64,000 bases of DNA from Homoserinimonas sp. OAct 916. GTDB lineage: Bacteria; Actinomycetota; Actinomycetes; Actinomycetales; Microbacteriaceae. Positions 53,355 through 61,833 of the stretch are shown one piece after another. Numbering within the stretch: the first letter of the stretch is position 1; each line of letters starts with the position of its first letter. The stretch covers positions 62,001 through 126,000 of the forward strand of contig NZ_QJHB01000003.1 in the NCBI RefSeq assembly GCF_003260275.1, read 5' to 3'. Below the pieces are notes generated by a model that saw nothing but the letters and a program-made list of their open reading frames with translations, was not told the origin of the DNA and made no database searches. Both the position numbers and the translations under genes were made by a program.

Positions 53355-53423
53355 GCTGTTTCAGACTCAAGGCTCTAGTCAGATTAAGAGCTGTGTCAGA
53401 TAGAGGGCTGTGTCAAATAGAAG
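53355..53423 (+). repeat. Degenerate 17-bp tandem repeat between rplY and pth
   Basis: Units GCTGTTTCAGACTCAAG (53355), an 18-base variant (53372), GCTGTGTCAGATAGAGG (53390) and GCTGTGTCAAATAGAAG (53407). The array fills most of the 100-bp gap between the rplY stop and pth. Confidence 0.8.
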
Positions 53424-53452
53424 ACTCCGCCGAATAGCGGAAGCAGCACTTC

Positions 53453-54079
53453 ATGTGGCGTGAAAAATTCTCCAGGAAAGCACCGCAATTGAACGCTGAC
53501 GATTTTCTGGTGGTCGGGCTCGGTAATCCCGGGCCCGACTATCAGGGTCATCGGCACAACGTGGGGCAGATGGTACTGGTCGAACTGGCCGAACGAATGC
53601 ACGCCACATTCAAGTCTCAGAAGACCCAGTGTCAGGTGGCGGAGGGTCGCCTCGTCCCCGGCGGCCCCAAACTGGTGCTCGCCAAACCCAACTCCTTCAT
53701 GAATGTGTCCGGTGCGCCGGTCGCCGCACTCACCCGGTTCTACTCCAGCGAGCCGTCCCGGCTGATCGTCATCCACGACGAACTGGACATCCCGTTCGAC
53801 ACAGTCAGATTGAAGCTCGGCGGTGGGCACGGAGGGCACAACGGACTGCGCAGCATCATCCAATCCCTCGGAACCGGTGACTTCATCCGCGTTCGCGTCG
53901 GTATCGGGCGCCCGCCCGGCCGGCAGAGTGCGGCCGATTTCGTGTTGCGAAATTTCTCCTCGACCGAGCGTTCAGCGTTGCCGAACCTGATCGCGGATGC
54001 CGCAGATGCCGTCGAACTCGTCGCTGCCGCTGGTCTCACCGCCGCTCAACTCAAGGTGCACACTCGGCCGGCCGATTGA
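53453..54079 (+). CDS. pth: Peptidyl-tRNA hydrolase
   Basis: A 208-residue enzyme that recycles peptidyl-tRNA released from stalled ribosomes. Active-site residues: Asn in 'VVGLGNPGPDYQGHRHNVG' with the catalytic His, Asn in 'AKPNSFMNVSGAPV', and Asp in 'IVIHDELDIPFDT'. 'GGGHGGHNGLRSI' is the second family signature. The order rplY-pth-mfd is standard in Actinobacteria. It precedes mfd by about 65 bp. Confidence 0.96.
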   Translation: MWREKFSRKAPQLNADDFLVVGLGNPGPDYQGHRHNVGQMVLVELAERMHATFKSQKTQCQVAEGRLVPGGPKLVLAKPNSFMNVSGAPVAALTRFYSSEPSRLIVIHDELDIPFDTVRLKLGGGHGGHNGLRSIIQSLGTGDFIRVRVGIGRPPGRQSAADFVLRNFSSTERSALPNLIADAADAVELVAAAGLTAAQLKVHTRPAD

Positions 54080-54143
54080 GCGGCTGCGGCCTCTGAATGG
54101 CCCCGAACTGATCGTGTCGGCCTACGTGAGTAAACTGGGACGA

Positions 54144-57100
54144 GTGATCCTTCAGGGCTTTGTTACCGCGCTCACCGGTGCCACCACGTTCGACGACGCG
54201 CTCGCGCACGCCGATCGTGACACCGATTTCTCCCTGACCGATGGTCTGCGCGCTCCGCTGATCGCCGGCCTCCTGCGGGAGCGGGGGGCCGAGTCTCCGC
54301 CGTCGGTGCTTGTGATCACGCCCACCACGCGGGAGGCCGAAGGGTTGCGGGCGTCGCTTTCCAGCGTGCTCCCCGATGCCCAAGTCGTCGACTTCCCGGC
54401 GTGGGAGACGCTGCCGCATGAGAGGCTGAGCCCGAGCGCCGAGATTGTCGGGCATCGGATCGACGCACTGCACCGCATCAGCCAATGGAGTGATGGCGCT
54501 GATTCGGCTGCTCCGTTGGTCGTCGTCGCGTCGGTGCGGGCCGCATTGCAGCCGTTGGCCGACAATCTCACCAGCGTCGCCCCGGTGCGACTGGCCGTCG
54601 GCAGCCGCGGTCACGATCTGCGCGCACTGACCGAGCATCTGGTAGAACTGGCGTACTCACGTGTGGATATGGTCACCCGGAGGGGTGAGTTCGCCGTGCG
54701 CGGCGGGATCGTCGATGTGTTCTCCGCCATCGCCGAGCATCCGTATCGGATCGATTTCTTCGGCGACGAGGTGGACTCGATCCATTCGTTCTCGGTGGCC
54801 GACCAACGATCACTGCCCGGGGCGGTCAGCGAAATCCGTCTCCTGCCCGGCCGGGAAATGCTCTTGTCTAGCGACGTCAGACAGCGGGCGCGAGAGATGC
54901 AGCATGAGTTTCCGAACCTCGGAGACATTCTTGCCAAGGTCGCGGAGGGCATCCCGGTGGAGGGGATGGAGTCGCTGGCACCCGCGTTGCTCGATCGGTT
55001 GGTTCCGCTGGCACATTACCTGCCCCAGTCAATGGCAGTGGCGGTCATCTCCCCGGAGCGAGTCGCCAGCCGTGCGCTCAGCCTGACGGAGACGAACCGG
55101 GAGTTCCTGGCCGCGGCGTGGAGTGCGGCGACCGCAGGCGCTGAGGCGCCCATCGACCTTGCTGCCGGCGAATTTCTCACGTTGAACCAACTGCACGATG
55201 CCATGCGCTTCACCGCCCCCGGCGCCGAAGCCGCCGACCACCCGTGGTGGACGATGAGCAGTTTTCAAGCCGGACCCGCGGAACCGATCCCGGGGTCAAC
55301 CGACCACCCCGACTCCGCACGCCTCGATGCCGTTCGCCTCGATGCCGTTGCGGTACCCAGTTTTCACGGCAATGTGAACGGGGCGATCGAGCACGTGTCC
55401 GCCCGACTGAAGGCGGGCTGGCGAATGGCAATAGTCGCGGAGGGCATCGGGTTGCTGGAGCGCGCGGCCGACGTGCTCGCCGAGCAGGAAGTGCCGGCGC
55501 GGCTGGTCGACCATTTTCCAGATCCCTCGGCCGGAGAAGAGGTCGAGCCGGGAATCGCCTATCTCGTGCGGGCCTCGGCCGACCACGGATTCGAGATCCC
55601 AGATGCCCGCATCGCGCTCATCTCCGAGGCCGAGTTCTACGGGCGCACGGCGAATTATGACCCCAGACGCTCAAGCAGGGTCGCCACCCGCAGCAAGAAC
55701 GTGGTTGACCCGTTACAGCTGAAAGCCGGGGACTTCGTCGTGCACAACAGTCACGGCATCGGCAAGTTTGTGGAACTCACCCAGCGCCAGGTGTCATCGG
55801 GCGGCCGCAACCCGGTGAAGACCATGCGCGAATACCTCGCGATCGAGTATGCGCCGTCGAAACGCGGCTACCCGGGTGACAAATTGTATGTTCCCACCGA
55901 CCAACTGGACCTGTTGTCGCGTTATGTCGGGGGCGAGGCCCCCGCCCTGTCGAAGATGGGTGGCAGCGATTGGGCTCAGGCGAAGGGCCGTGCGCGCAAG
56001 GCCGTGCGCGACATTGCGGTCGAACTGGTCAAGTTGTACTCGGCGAGAATGGCCAGCATCGGGCACGCGTTCGGGCCAGACACTCCCTGGCAGCGCGAAC
56101 TCGAGGAGGCGTTTCCATTCACAGAGACGCCCGACCAGTTGACCACCATCGACGAGGTGAAAGCCGACATGGAGAGGGCGATCCCGATGGACAGGCTCAT
56201 CTCCGGCGACGTCGGTTTCGGCAAGACGGAGATCGCGGTGCGAGCGGCATTCAAGGCGATCCAGGAGGGCAAGCAGGTGGTCATGCTGGTGCCCACAACG
56301 CTTTTGGTGCGCCAGCACCTGGAGACCTTCCAGGACCGGTTCGCCGGATTCCCGATCCAGTTGCGGGCACTCAGCCGTTTTCAGAGCGACAAAGAGGCCC
56401 AGGAGACCCTCGCGGGTCTGGCCGACGGCACCGTCGACCTGGTCATCGGAACCCACCGTTTGCTCGCCAAGGGCGTCACGATCAAATCCCTCGGCCTCGT
56501 CATCATCGACGAGGAACAGCGCTTCGGCGTCGAGCACAAAGATGCCCTGAAGAAGCTGAAGACCAACGTCGACATCCTTGCGATGAGTGCAACGCCGATC
56601 CCGCGCACCCTGGAGATGGCGGTCACCGGCATCAGGGAGATGTCGACGCTGGCGACTCCGCCCGAGGACCGACACCCGATCCTCACCTTCGTCGGACCGT
56701 ACTCCGAGCGGCAGGTGGGGGCTGCGATCCGGCGTGAACTGCTGCGGGAGGGTCAGGTCTTCTTCGTGCACAACCGGGTGTCGAGCATCAACAGGGTGGC
56801 CGCCCAGATTGCCGAACTCGTGCCGGAGGCGCGGATCGCCGTCGCGCACGGGCAATTGCCCGAACACGTCCTGGAGCGGGTCATCATCGACTTCTGGGAA
56901 CGTCGATTCGATGTGCTCGTCTCGACCACGATCATTGAAACAGGGTTGGACATCCCCAACGCCAACACGCTGATCATCGACCGCGCAGACAAGTATGGGT
57001 TGAGCCAGCTGCACCAGTTGCGCGGGCGAGTCGGTCGAGGCCGGGAGCGAGCCTACGCCTACTTCCTCTACGACGCGGACAAGCCGTTGTCTGAGACTGC

Positions 57101-57803
57101 GCACGATCGCCTGGCCACGATCGCGGCCAACAACGAACTGGGCAGTGGCATGCAGGTGGCGTTGAAGGACTTGGAGATCCGCGGCGCCGGCAACCTGCTC
57201 GGCGGTGAACAGTCCGGCCACATCGCCGGAGTCGGCTTCGACCTGTATCTGCGCATGATCGGGGAGGCGGTCAGCACGTTTCGGGGCGACGAGACGACGG
57301 GCCCGACCGAGTTGCGACTCGAGTTGCCGGTCGACGCGCACATCCCCGAGGACTATGTCGACAGCGAACGCCTGCGACTGGAGGCGTACCAGAAGTTGTC
57401 TGCTGCCAGCAGCACGGCAGCTGCCGACGGCCAGATCGACCTGGTGCAGGAAGAGCTCGTCGACCGCTACGGTTCGCTCCCGGAGGCTGTGGAGAACCTG
57501 ATCGCAATCTCCCGGCTGCGGAGAATGGCCGGCCAGGCGAACCTCGCCGAGGTCGTGGCAATGGGATCGAAACTGCGGGTGGCGCCGGCCGATCTCGCCG
57601 ACTCGATCCAGGTGCGCCTGCAACGCATGTATCCCGGCTCCCGATATCTGAAACAGACGAATTCGCTGGTGGTGCCCATGCCTGTGCGTGATGGCGAGCC
57701 GCTTTCGGATGCGGCCCTGATCGCCTGGGTCACTGGGTTCTTCACGGCAATCTTCGCTCCCGTCGAACCGGCCACGGAACCGGCCACGGAACCGGCCGGC
57801 TGA
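54144..57803 (+). CDS. mfd: Transcription-repair coupling factor
   Basis: A 1219-residue translocase that removes stalled RNA polymerase at DNA lesions and recruits UvrA. Order: UvrB-like N-terminal part ('VVDFPAWETLPHERLSPSAE' near 70), RNA-polymerase-interaction domain (about 525, 'AGDFVVHNSHGIGKFVEL'), helicase with Walker A 'GDVGFGKTEIA' near 688 and 'IIDEEQRFG' near 787, and the C-terminal TRCF domain. Start: GTG 54144 fits homologues ('ILQGFVTALTGA'); GTG 54117 is possible. Residues 390-405 hold a duplicated RLDAV in a weakly conserved loop, and the C-terminus ends in three TEPA units. Confidence 0.96.
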   Translation: MILQGFVTALTGATTFDDALAHADRDTDFSLTDGLRAPLIAGLLRERGAESPPSVLVITPTTREAEGLRASLSSVLPDAQVVDFPAWETLPHERLSPSAEIVGHRIDALHRISQWSDGADSAAPLVVVASVRAALQPLADNLTSVAPVRLAVGSRGHDLRALTEHLVELAYSRVDMVTRRGEFAVRGGIVDVFSAIAEHPYRIDFFGDEVDSIHSFSVADQRSLPGAVSEIRLLPGREMLLSSDVRQRAREMQHEFPNLGDILAKVAEGIPVEGMESLAPALLDRLVPLAHYLPQSMAVAVISPERVASRALSLTETNREFLAAAWSAATAGAEAPIDLAAGEFLTLNQLHDAMRFTAPGAEAADHPWWTMSSFQAGPAEPIPGSTDHPDSARLDAVRLDAVAVPSFHGNVNGAIEHVSARLKAGWRMAIVAEGIGLLERAADVLAEQEVPARLVDHFPDPSAGEEVEPGIAYLVRASADHGFEIPDARIALISEAEFYGRTANYDPRRSSRVATRSKNVVDPLQLKAGDFVVHNSHGIGKFVELTQRQVSSGGRNPVKTMREYLAIEYAPSKRGYPGDKLYVPTDQLDLLSRYVGGEAPALSKMGGSDWAQAKGRARKAVRDIAVELVKLYSARMASIGHAFGPDTPWQRELEEAFPFTETPDQLTTIDEVKADMERAIPMDRLISGDVGFGKTEIAVRAAFKAIQEGKQVVMLVPTTLLVRQHLETFQDRFAGFPIQLRALSRFQSDKEAQETLAGLADGTVDLVIGTHRLLAKGVTIKSLGLVIIDEEQRFGVEHKDALKKLKTNVDILAMSATPIPRTLEMAVTGIREMSTLATPPEDRHPILTFVGPYSERQVGAAIRRELLREGQVFFVHNRVSSINRVAAQIAELVPEARIAVAHGQLPEHVLERVIIDFWERRFDVLVSTTIIETGLDIPNANTLIIDRADKYGLSQLHQLRGRVGRGRERAYAYFLYDADKPLSETAHDRLATIAANNELGSGMQVALKDLEIRGAGNLLGGEQSGHIAGVGFDLYLRMIGEAVSTFRGDETTGPTELRLELPVDAHIPEDYVDSERLRLEAYQKLSAASSTAAADGQIDLVQEELVDRYGSLPEAVENLIAISRLRRMAGQANLAEVVAMGSKLRVAPADLADSIQVRLQRMYPGSRYLKQTNSLVVPMPVRDGEPLSDAALIAWVTGFFTAIFAPVEPATEPATEPAG
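55321..55350 (+). repeat. 15-bp duplication inside mfd
   Basis: GCCTCGATGCCGTTC followed by GCCTCGATGCCGTTG, encoding the doubled RLDAV in a loop of Mfd. In frame. Confidence 0.85.
57765..57797 (+). repeat. 12-bp tandem repeat at mfd 3' end
   Basis: GAACCGGCCACG occurs at 57765 and 57777, with a partial third copy at 57789. It encodes EPAT-EPAT-EPAG at the end of Mfd, directly before the stop codon. Confidence 0.9.
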
Positions 57804-57817
57804 CACCCGCCGGTTTT
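57795..57817 (+). terminator. Intrinsic terminator after mfd
   Basis: GCCGGC overlapping the mfd stop codon region pairs with GCCGGT (57809-57814) across an 8-base loop, and TTTT (57814-57817) follows. One of the few terminators in the window with a T-tract. Confidence 0.65.
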
Positions 57818-57864
57818 CAGGTCCACCTGTTGCACACGGGTGGGCGGCCGGGAACACTGGGGGA

Positions 57865-58785
57865 ATGACGATTGCACCCTCGGGCGAACAATTCACACTT
57901 CGGCACGGCGAGATGGAGGCGACGGTCGTCGAGGTCGGCGGCGGTGTTCGCAGCTTTCGCGACGCCGACCGTGATGTGTTGGAACCCTACTCGGTGGATG
58001 CCCTGTGCGACGGCGGCCGCGGCCAGGTACTCGCGCCGTGGCCAAACAGGCTCGCCGATGGCCGATACACCTTCGACGGCGCCGACCATCAGCTCGCACT
58101 GACCGAGCCGGCCGCGCATAACGCGATGCACGGGCTTCTGCGCTGGCAACCCTGGCGTTCTGATGGGGTCGACTCCGACCGCGTGAGCATGACCACGACC
58201 CTGTTTCCCACCCCGGGCTACCCGTTTCTGCTCGGTATGCGCGTCGACTACCTACTCGATGACTCGGGGCTCACAGTCACGACCACCGCGACCAATCTCG
58301 GTGACCGGGCGTTGCCGTACGGCTCGGGCCAACACCCCTACCTCGCGGTCGGTGGCGGCGTTCTGGACGAGAGCGCGCTGAAGTTCGAGGCCGAGACCCG
58401 GATCACCACAGATCCCGAACGTCAACTGCCTATCGGATCAGAACGGGTGGCCGAGGGAGCGTTCGATTTTCGAGAGACCCGCGTACTGGGCGACCTGGCG
58501 ATCGATCACGCGTTCACGGGCCTGGCCAGAGACAGCGATGGAGCGGCGTGGGTGCACCTGACCGGTACCGACGGCCGCACGGTCGCGTTCTGGGCGGGGG
58601 CGGGCTATTCGCTGGTGCAGTTGTACACCGCCGACACCCTGGCACCTGCCAAGCGCCGGCGGAGCCTGGCCTGTGAGCCGATGACCTGCCCTCCGAACGC
58701 GCTCGCCACGGGCGACGGCGTCATTCGGCTGCAGCCGGGGCAATCGTCATCAGCGGCCTGGGGGGTGGGGTTACTGCCCGTCTGA
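57865..58785 (+). CDS. Aldose 1-epimerase family protein
   Basis: A 306-residue galactose-mutarotase-like beta-sandwich enzyme that interconverts sugar anomers or hexose-6-phosphate anomers. Conserved segments: 'QVLAPWPNRLADGRYTFDG' (substrate Arg), 'AAHNAMHGLLRWQPW' (catalytic His) and 'GSGQHPYLAVGG' (second His); the catalytic Glu is probably in 'LACEPMTCPPNA'. It overlaps the end of the convergent nhaA gene by 15 bases. Substrate sugar unknown. Confidence 0.9.
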   Translation: MTIAPSGEQFTLRHGEMEATVVEVGGGVRSFRDADRDVLEPYSVDALCDGGRGQVLAPWPNRLADGRYTFDGADHQLALTEPAAHNAMHGLLRWQPWRSDGVDSDRVSMTTTLFPTPGYPFLLGMRVDYLLDDSGLTVTTTATNLGDRALPYGSGQHPYLAVGGGVLDESALKFEAETRITTDPERQLPIGSERVAEGAFDFRETRVLGDLAIDHAFTGLARDSDGAAWVHLTGTDGRTVAFWAGAGYSLVQLYTADTLAPAKRRRSLACEPMTCPPNALATGDGVIRLQPGQSSSAAWGVGLLPV

Positions 58786-60075
58786 CCGGGGCGCCGAATC
58801 CAATTCGTCCGAGTCCGAGGTTGCCGCAGGCTCAGCAGCTGTTTCAGGTTCAGCTGCTGTCGCCTCAGCTATCTCAGTCTCAGCAGCTTTCTCGGCCTGC
58901 GCTGCGGCATCAATTCGCAGGTACCGCCGGGATTCGATGCTCACCACCACGGCTGCGATCACCATCGAGATTCCCGAGCCCAGCAGCACGGCCAACGTGC
59001 CCTCGTCGATGACCTCGTGTTCGCGACCGAACGCCAACTCGTTCATCAGCAGCGACACGGTGAAACCGATCCCGCCGAGGCAGGCAACCATGACGATGTT
59101 GCGCACCGTCAACGCCTGGCTGGATCCACGCCACTTCGCTACCGCGGCGCCCAGTGCCCCCGCGGCAGTGATCCCGATCAGTTTGCCGACCGGCAACGCG
59201 ATCAGGATCCCCCAGAACGCCGGGCTGAGTTCGCTCATTCGCACCTGCGGAATGGCAACCATGGCCGCAGAGAAAGCGAACAGCGGCAACACGACCCCGT
59301 TGGAGAACGGCTGCAGGGCATGGGCCGCGGCACTGCCCGGCCACCGGTTCATGGCCAGCCCGAGCGCCACTCCGGCAATGGTCGCGTGCACGCCCGACTG
59401 CAGGGTGAAATACCAGGTGAGGACCCCCGCCACGATCATCGCGGCGACAAGCGGCCACTGCGGTCGACCGACGATGCCCCAGGTGCCCTCCGGCCGGATC
59501 AACCAGCTCAGGTACCAGAACACGGCGCAGCCGATCGCGGCCAGGCCGAGAGGTAGGAAAGCGACGTTGTCCGTGAAGAAGGTGGCGATGATGATGATGG
59601 CGACGAGATCATCGAGCACAGCCAGGGCGAGAAGGAAGATGCGCACCGGGCTGGGGATGCCCTTGCCGAAGACCGCCAGCACCCCAAGCGCGAAGGCAAT
59701 GTCGGTGGCGGTCGGGATGGGCCAGCCCTGCGCGAGCCCGCTTCCGGTGGTGACCAGCAGGTAGACACCGGCCGGAACCACAACGCCGCCGAGGGCCGCG
59801 ATGGCCGGCAGGGTCGCCTTGGCGGCGCTGCTCAGCTCGCCCACCACCAGCTCGTGCTTGAGTTCGATCGCGACGATGAAGAAGAAGATAGCCAGAAGGC
59901 CGTCACTGATCCAATGCCGGATCGACAGGTCGATGCCGAGCCACCCCAACGGATGCGTCCCACCGGCGAAACGGAGCAGGTCGGGCCCGAGCACGGTGTT
60001 CGCAATTATCAGCCCGGCCACTGCGGAGCCCAACAGGAGGGCCGCGGCGTAGCGTTCGGAACGGATGATGCGCAT
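58771..60075 (-). CDS. nhaA: Na+/H+ antiporter NhaA
   Basis: A 434-residue, 12-helix antiporter that expels Na+ for H+. The ion-binding Asp pair is in 'LALAVLDDLVAIIIIATFF'; other signatures are 'PTATDIAFALGVLAVFG' and 'LKHELVVGELSS'. The C-terminal 50 residues are a soluble Ala/Glu-rich tail ('AAQAEKAAETEIAEATAAEP'), longer than in E. coli NhaA. Start ATG at 60075. The 150 bp up to 60222 hold no gene and presumably the promoter; no nhaR regulator is present. Confidence 0.96.
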   Translation of the reverse strand: MRIIRSERYAAALLLGSAVAGLIIANTVLGPDLLRFAGGTHPLGWLGIDLSIRHWISDGLLAIFFFIVAIELKHELVVGELSSAAKATLPAIAALGGVVVPAGVYLLVTTGSGLAQGWPIPTATDIAFALGVLAVFGKGIPSPVRIFLLALAVLDDLVAIIIIATFFTDNVAFLPLGLAAIGCAVFWYLSWLIRPEGTWGIVGRPQWPLVAAMIVAGVLTWYFTLQSGVHATIAGVALGLAMNRWPGSAAAHALQPFSNGVVLPLFAFSAAMVAIPQVRMSELSPAFWGILIALPVGKLIGITAAGALGAAVAKWRGSSQALTVRNIVMVACLGGIGFTVSLLMNELAFGREHEVIDEGTLAVLLGSGISMVIAAVVVSIESRRYLRIDAAAQAEKAAETEIAEATAAEPETAAEPAATSDSDELDSAPRSDGQ

Positions 60076-60222
60076 ACGGCTTCTTTCTGGTCGCCTCCGG
60101 GTGATCCCGAAGTGTACTGCGCGGTCTCGCGCAGGCCGACCAGACTTCCCGGCACTCCGCGTGTAATCCTACTCTGGCCGAGCGATCCCCGTTTGCCCGG
60201 GACGAGAGTTCCGCTCAGCAGG

Positions 60223-61668
60223 TCACGAGCTCGGGTCGACCGCGTGCCGTTCGAGAAACTCGTAGACCTCGGTGTCATCCACGCCGGGGTAACTGCCGCC
60301 GGGCAGCGGGGAGAGGATGTGGGCGTGCGTCTTGGCGCTCGGCCAGGCCTGGTCGGACCAGCGTGTATAGAGGTCGTCGGGCGGGCGGCGGCAGCACGAC
60401 TCGTCGGGGCATTCCGACTTCACCCTCCGAAGTGTTTCTCGGCCACGGAACCACTTGGCGTCTGCGAAGGGAACCCCCAGGGTGATCGAGAACTCACCCG
60501 TCTGGCCGGAGCTCGTCTGCGCTGTGCACCAGAACGTTCCCGATGGGGTATCGGTGTACTGGTGGAACTCGGTGGTGCGGGTAGCGCGCTCGTACGCCGT
60601 TCTTGCCGCCCACTTGCGGCAGACCAGCTGCCCCTCGATCGCCCCGTTGATGTCCCGCGGGAGAGGCAGCCCATCATTCTCATAGGCCTTGTACAAGGTG
60701 CCATCGTCTCCAGTGCGCAGAAAGTGGGTGCGCAGGTCGAGGTGCGAGGTGGCAAGATTCGTCAGTCGCAGCGCTGCGGTCTCCTGGGTGACCCCGAACG
60801 CGTCACGAAAATCTTCGACGGCGAGGTTCTTCTCGGCCTTGGCCGCCCGCAGGTATTCCAGGGCCGGGGTTCGCGGCATCAGGCAGGCGGAGGCGAAGTA
60901 GTTCGTTTCCAACCGTTGTTTCAGGAACTCGGCATAACTGGTCGGCTGCGGGTGTTCCAGAAGCCGGTTCGCCAGGGCCTGCAGCGCAAGAGAGCGCAGG
61001 CCGTGGCCGCCGGGAATGGATGCCGGTGGCAGGTAGATGCGCCCATTGGCAATATCGGTGACAGAACGAGTCGAGTGCGGCAAGTCGTCGACGTGAATCA
61101 GGGTGAAACCCAGCTTCTGCGCCATGATCGCGACCGTGCGGTGGGTCAGCGCACCGCCCTTGCCGCGATCGCAGGCCCGCAGTAGGTCGTCGGCGACCTT
61201 CTCGAGCTCTGGCAGATAGTTGTCCTTCTGTCTCATCTCGGCACGCTGCTCGGCGACCGCTCGCCTGGTCTCCTCCGGAGTGGCGGCCGCTTCCTTCTCT
61301 CGGCGTTCGATCTCGCGGTGCAGACCCACCATTGCCTCCAGTGCGGCGGTCGGCATCGACTTGCCGGGTCGCACGTGCGGCAGGCCGAGGGTGGCGAAGA
61401 CCGGGCCGCGCTGGGCGCGATCCAATTCGATCTCCAACGCCGCGCGGTGATCGGGGGCGCCGCCCGTGAGCAGGTCGGCCAGGCTCACACCCAACGCTTG
61501 GGCGACCGCGGTCAGCAAGGAAATCTTGGGTTCTCGCTTGCCGTTCTCCACCTGCGACAATTGGCTGGCTACCACTCCGACAGCCTCCCCGAGTTGGTCA
61601 AGCGTGAGTCCGGATGCGGTGCGGAAGTGTCGCATTCTCTTACCGAGGGTTAAAAGATCTTGTGCCAT
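60223..61668 (-). CDS. XRE-type regulator of the RamB/PrpR family
   Basis: A 481-residue regulator with an N-terminal helix-turn-helix ('LTLDQLGEAVGVVASQLSQV'), a central M78/ImmA-IrrE-like region ('SLALQALANRLLEHPQPTSY') and a C-terminal DUF2083 domain. 'VKSECPDESCCRRPPDDLY' near the end holds three of the conserved cysteines; Mycobacterium PrpR binds an iron-sulfur cluster there. Family members regulate acetate, propionate and gluconeogenic carbon use (RamB, PrpR). It is divergent from PEP carboxykinase, so regulation of that gene is a reasonable guess. No ribosome binding site precedes the ATG. Confidence 0.88.
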   Translation of the reverse strand: MAQDLLTLGKRMRHFRTASGLTLDQLGEAVGVVASQLSQVENGKREPKISLLTAVAQALGVSLADLLTGGAPDHRAALEIELDRAQRGPVFATLGLPHVRPGKSMPTAALEAMVGLHREIERREKEAAATPEETRRAVAEQRAEMRQKDNYLPELEKVADDLLRACDRGKGGALTHRTVAIMAQKLGFTLIHVDDLPHSTRSVTDIANGRIYLPPASIPGGHGLRSLALQALANRLLEHPQPTSYAEFLKQRLETNYFASACLMPRTPALEYLRAAKAEKNLAVEDFRDAFGVTQETAALRLTNLATSHLDLRTHFLRTGDDGTLYKAYENDGLPLPRDINGAIEGQLVCRKWAARTAYERATRTTEFHQYTDTPSGTFWCTAQTSSGQTGEFSITLGVPFADAKWFRGRETLRRVKSECPDESCCRRPPDDLYTRWSDQAWPSAKTHAHILSPLPGGSYPGVDDTEVYEFLERHAVDPSS

Positions 61669-61674
61669 CTATTC

Positions 61675-61703
61675 ACTATATGTAAAGAATCGCGAATATT
61701 CAC
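61675..61703 (-). promoter_or_regulatory. Leaderless promoter candidate of the RamB-like gene
   Basis: On the minus strand GTGAAT (61703-61698), a 17-bp spacer and TATAGT (61680-61675), six bases before the ATG at 61668. The transcript would begin at or next to the start codon, which agrees with the missing ribosome binding site. The plus-strand heptamer TATTCAC occurs both at the -10 side and at the -35 (61670-61676, 61697-61703), a possible autoregulatory site. Confidence 0.5.
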
Positions 61704-61721
61704 GCACGAATTTACCCATTT

Positions 61722-61735
61722 TTTGCCAGTTTTGC
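61722..61735 (+). promoter_or_regulatory. Direct TTTGC repeat upstream of pckG
   Basis: TTTGC at 61722-61726 and 61731-61735, nine bases apart, in an AT-rich stretch about 100 bp before pckG. RamB sites in Corynebacterium contain TTTGC cores, so this is a candidate site for the divergent regulator. Confidence 0.35.
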
Positions 61736-61833
61736 GCCATAGTTAGGGGACAAGGCATGATATTACAGCGGATCACCCTCTTTCGTGGGGGTTAGTTGAG
61801 AGAATAGATCCCAAATGCAGGAGGTAAGAGAGA

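Noticed and set aside
55794-57896. A 700-codon minus-strand frame opposite mfd
   Set aside because: Antisense shadow of the helicase domains; composition is typical of mirrored high-GC codons and no domain is visible.
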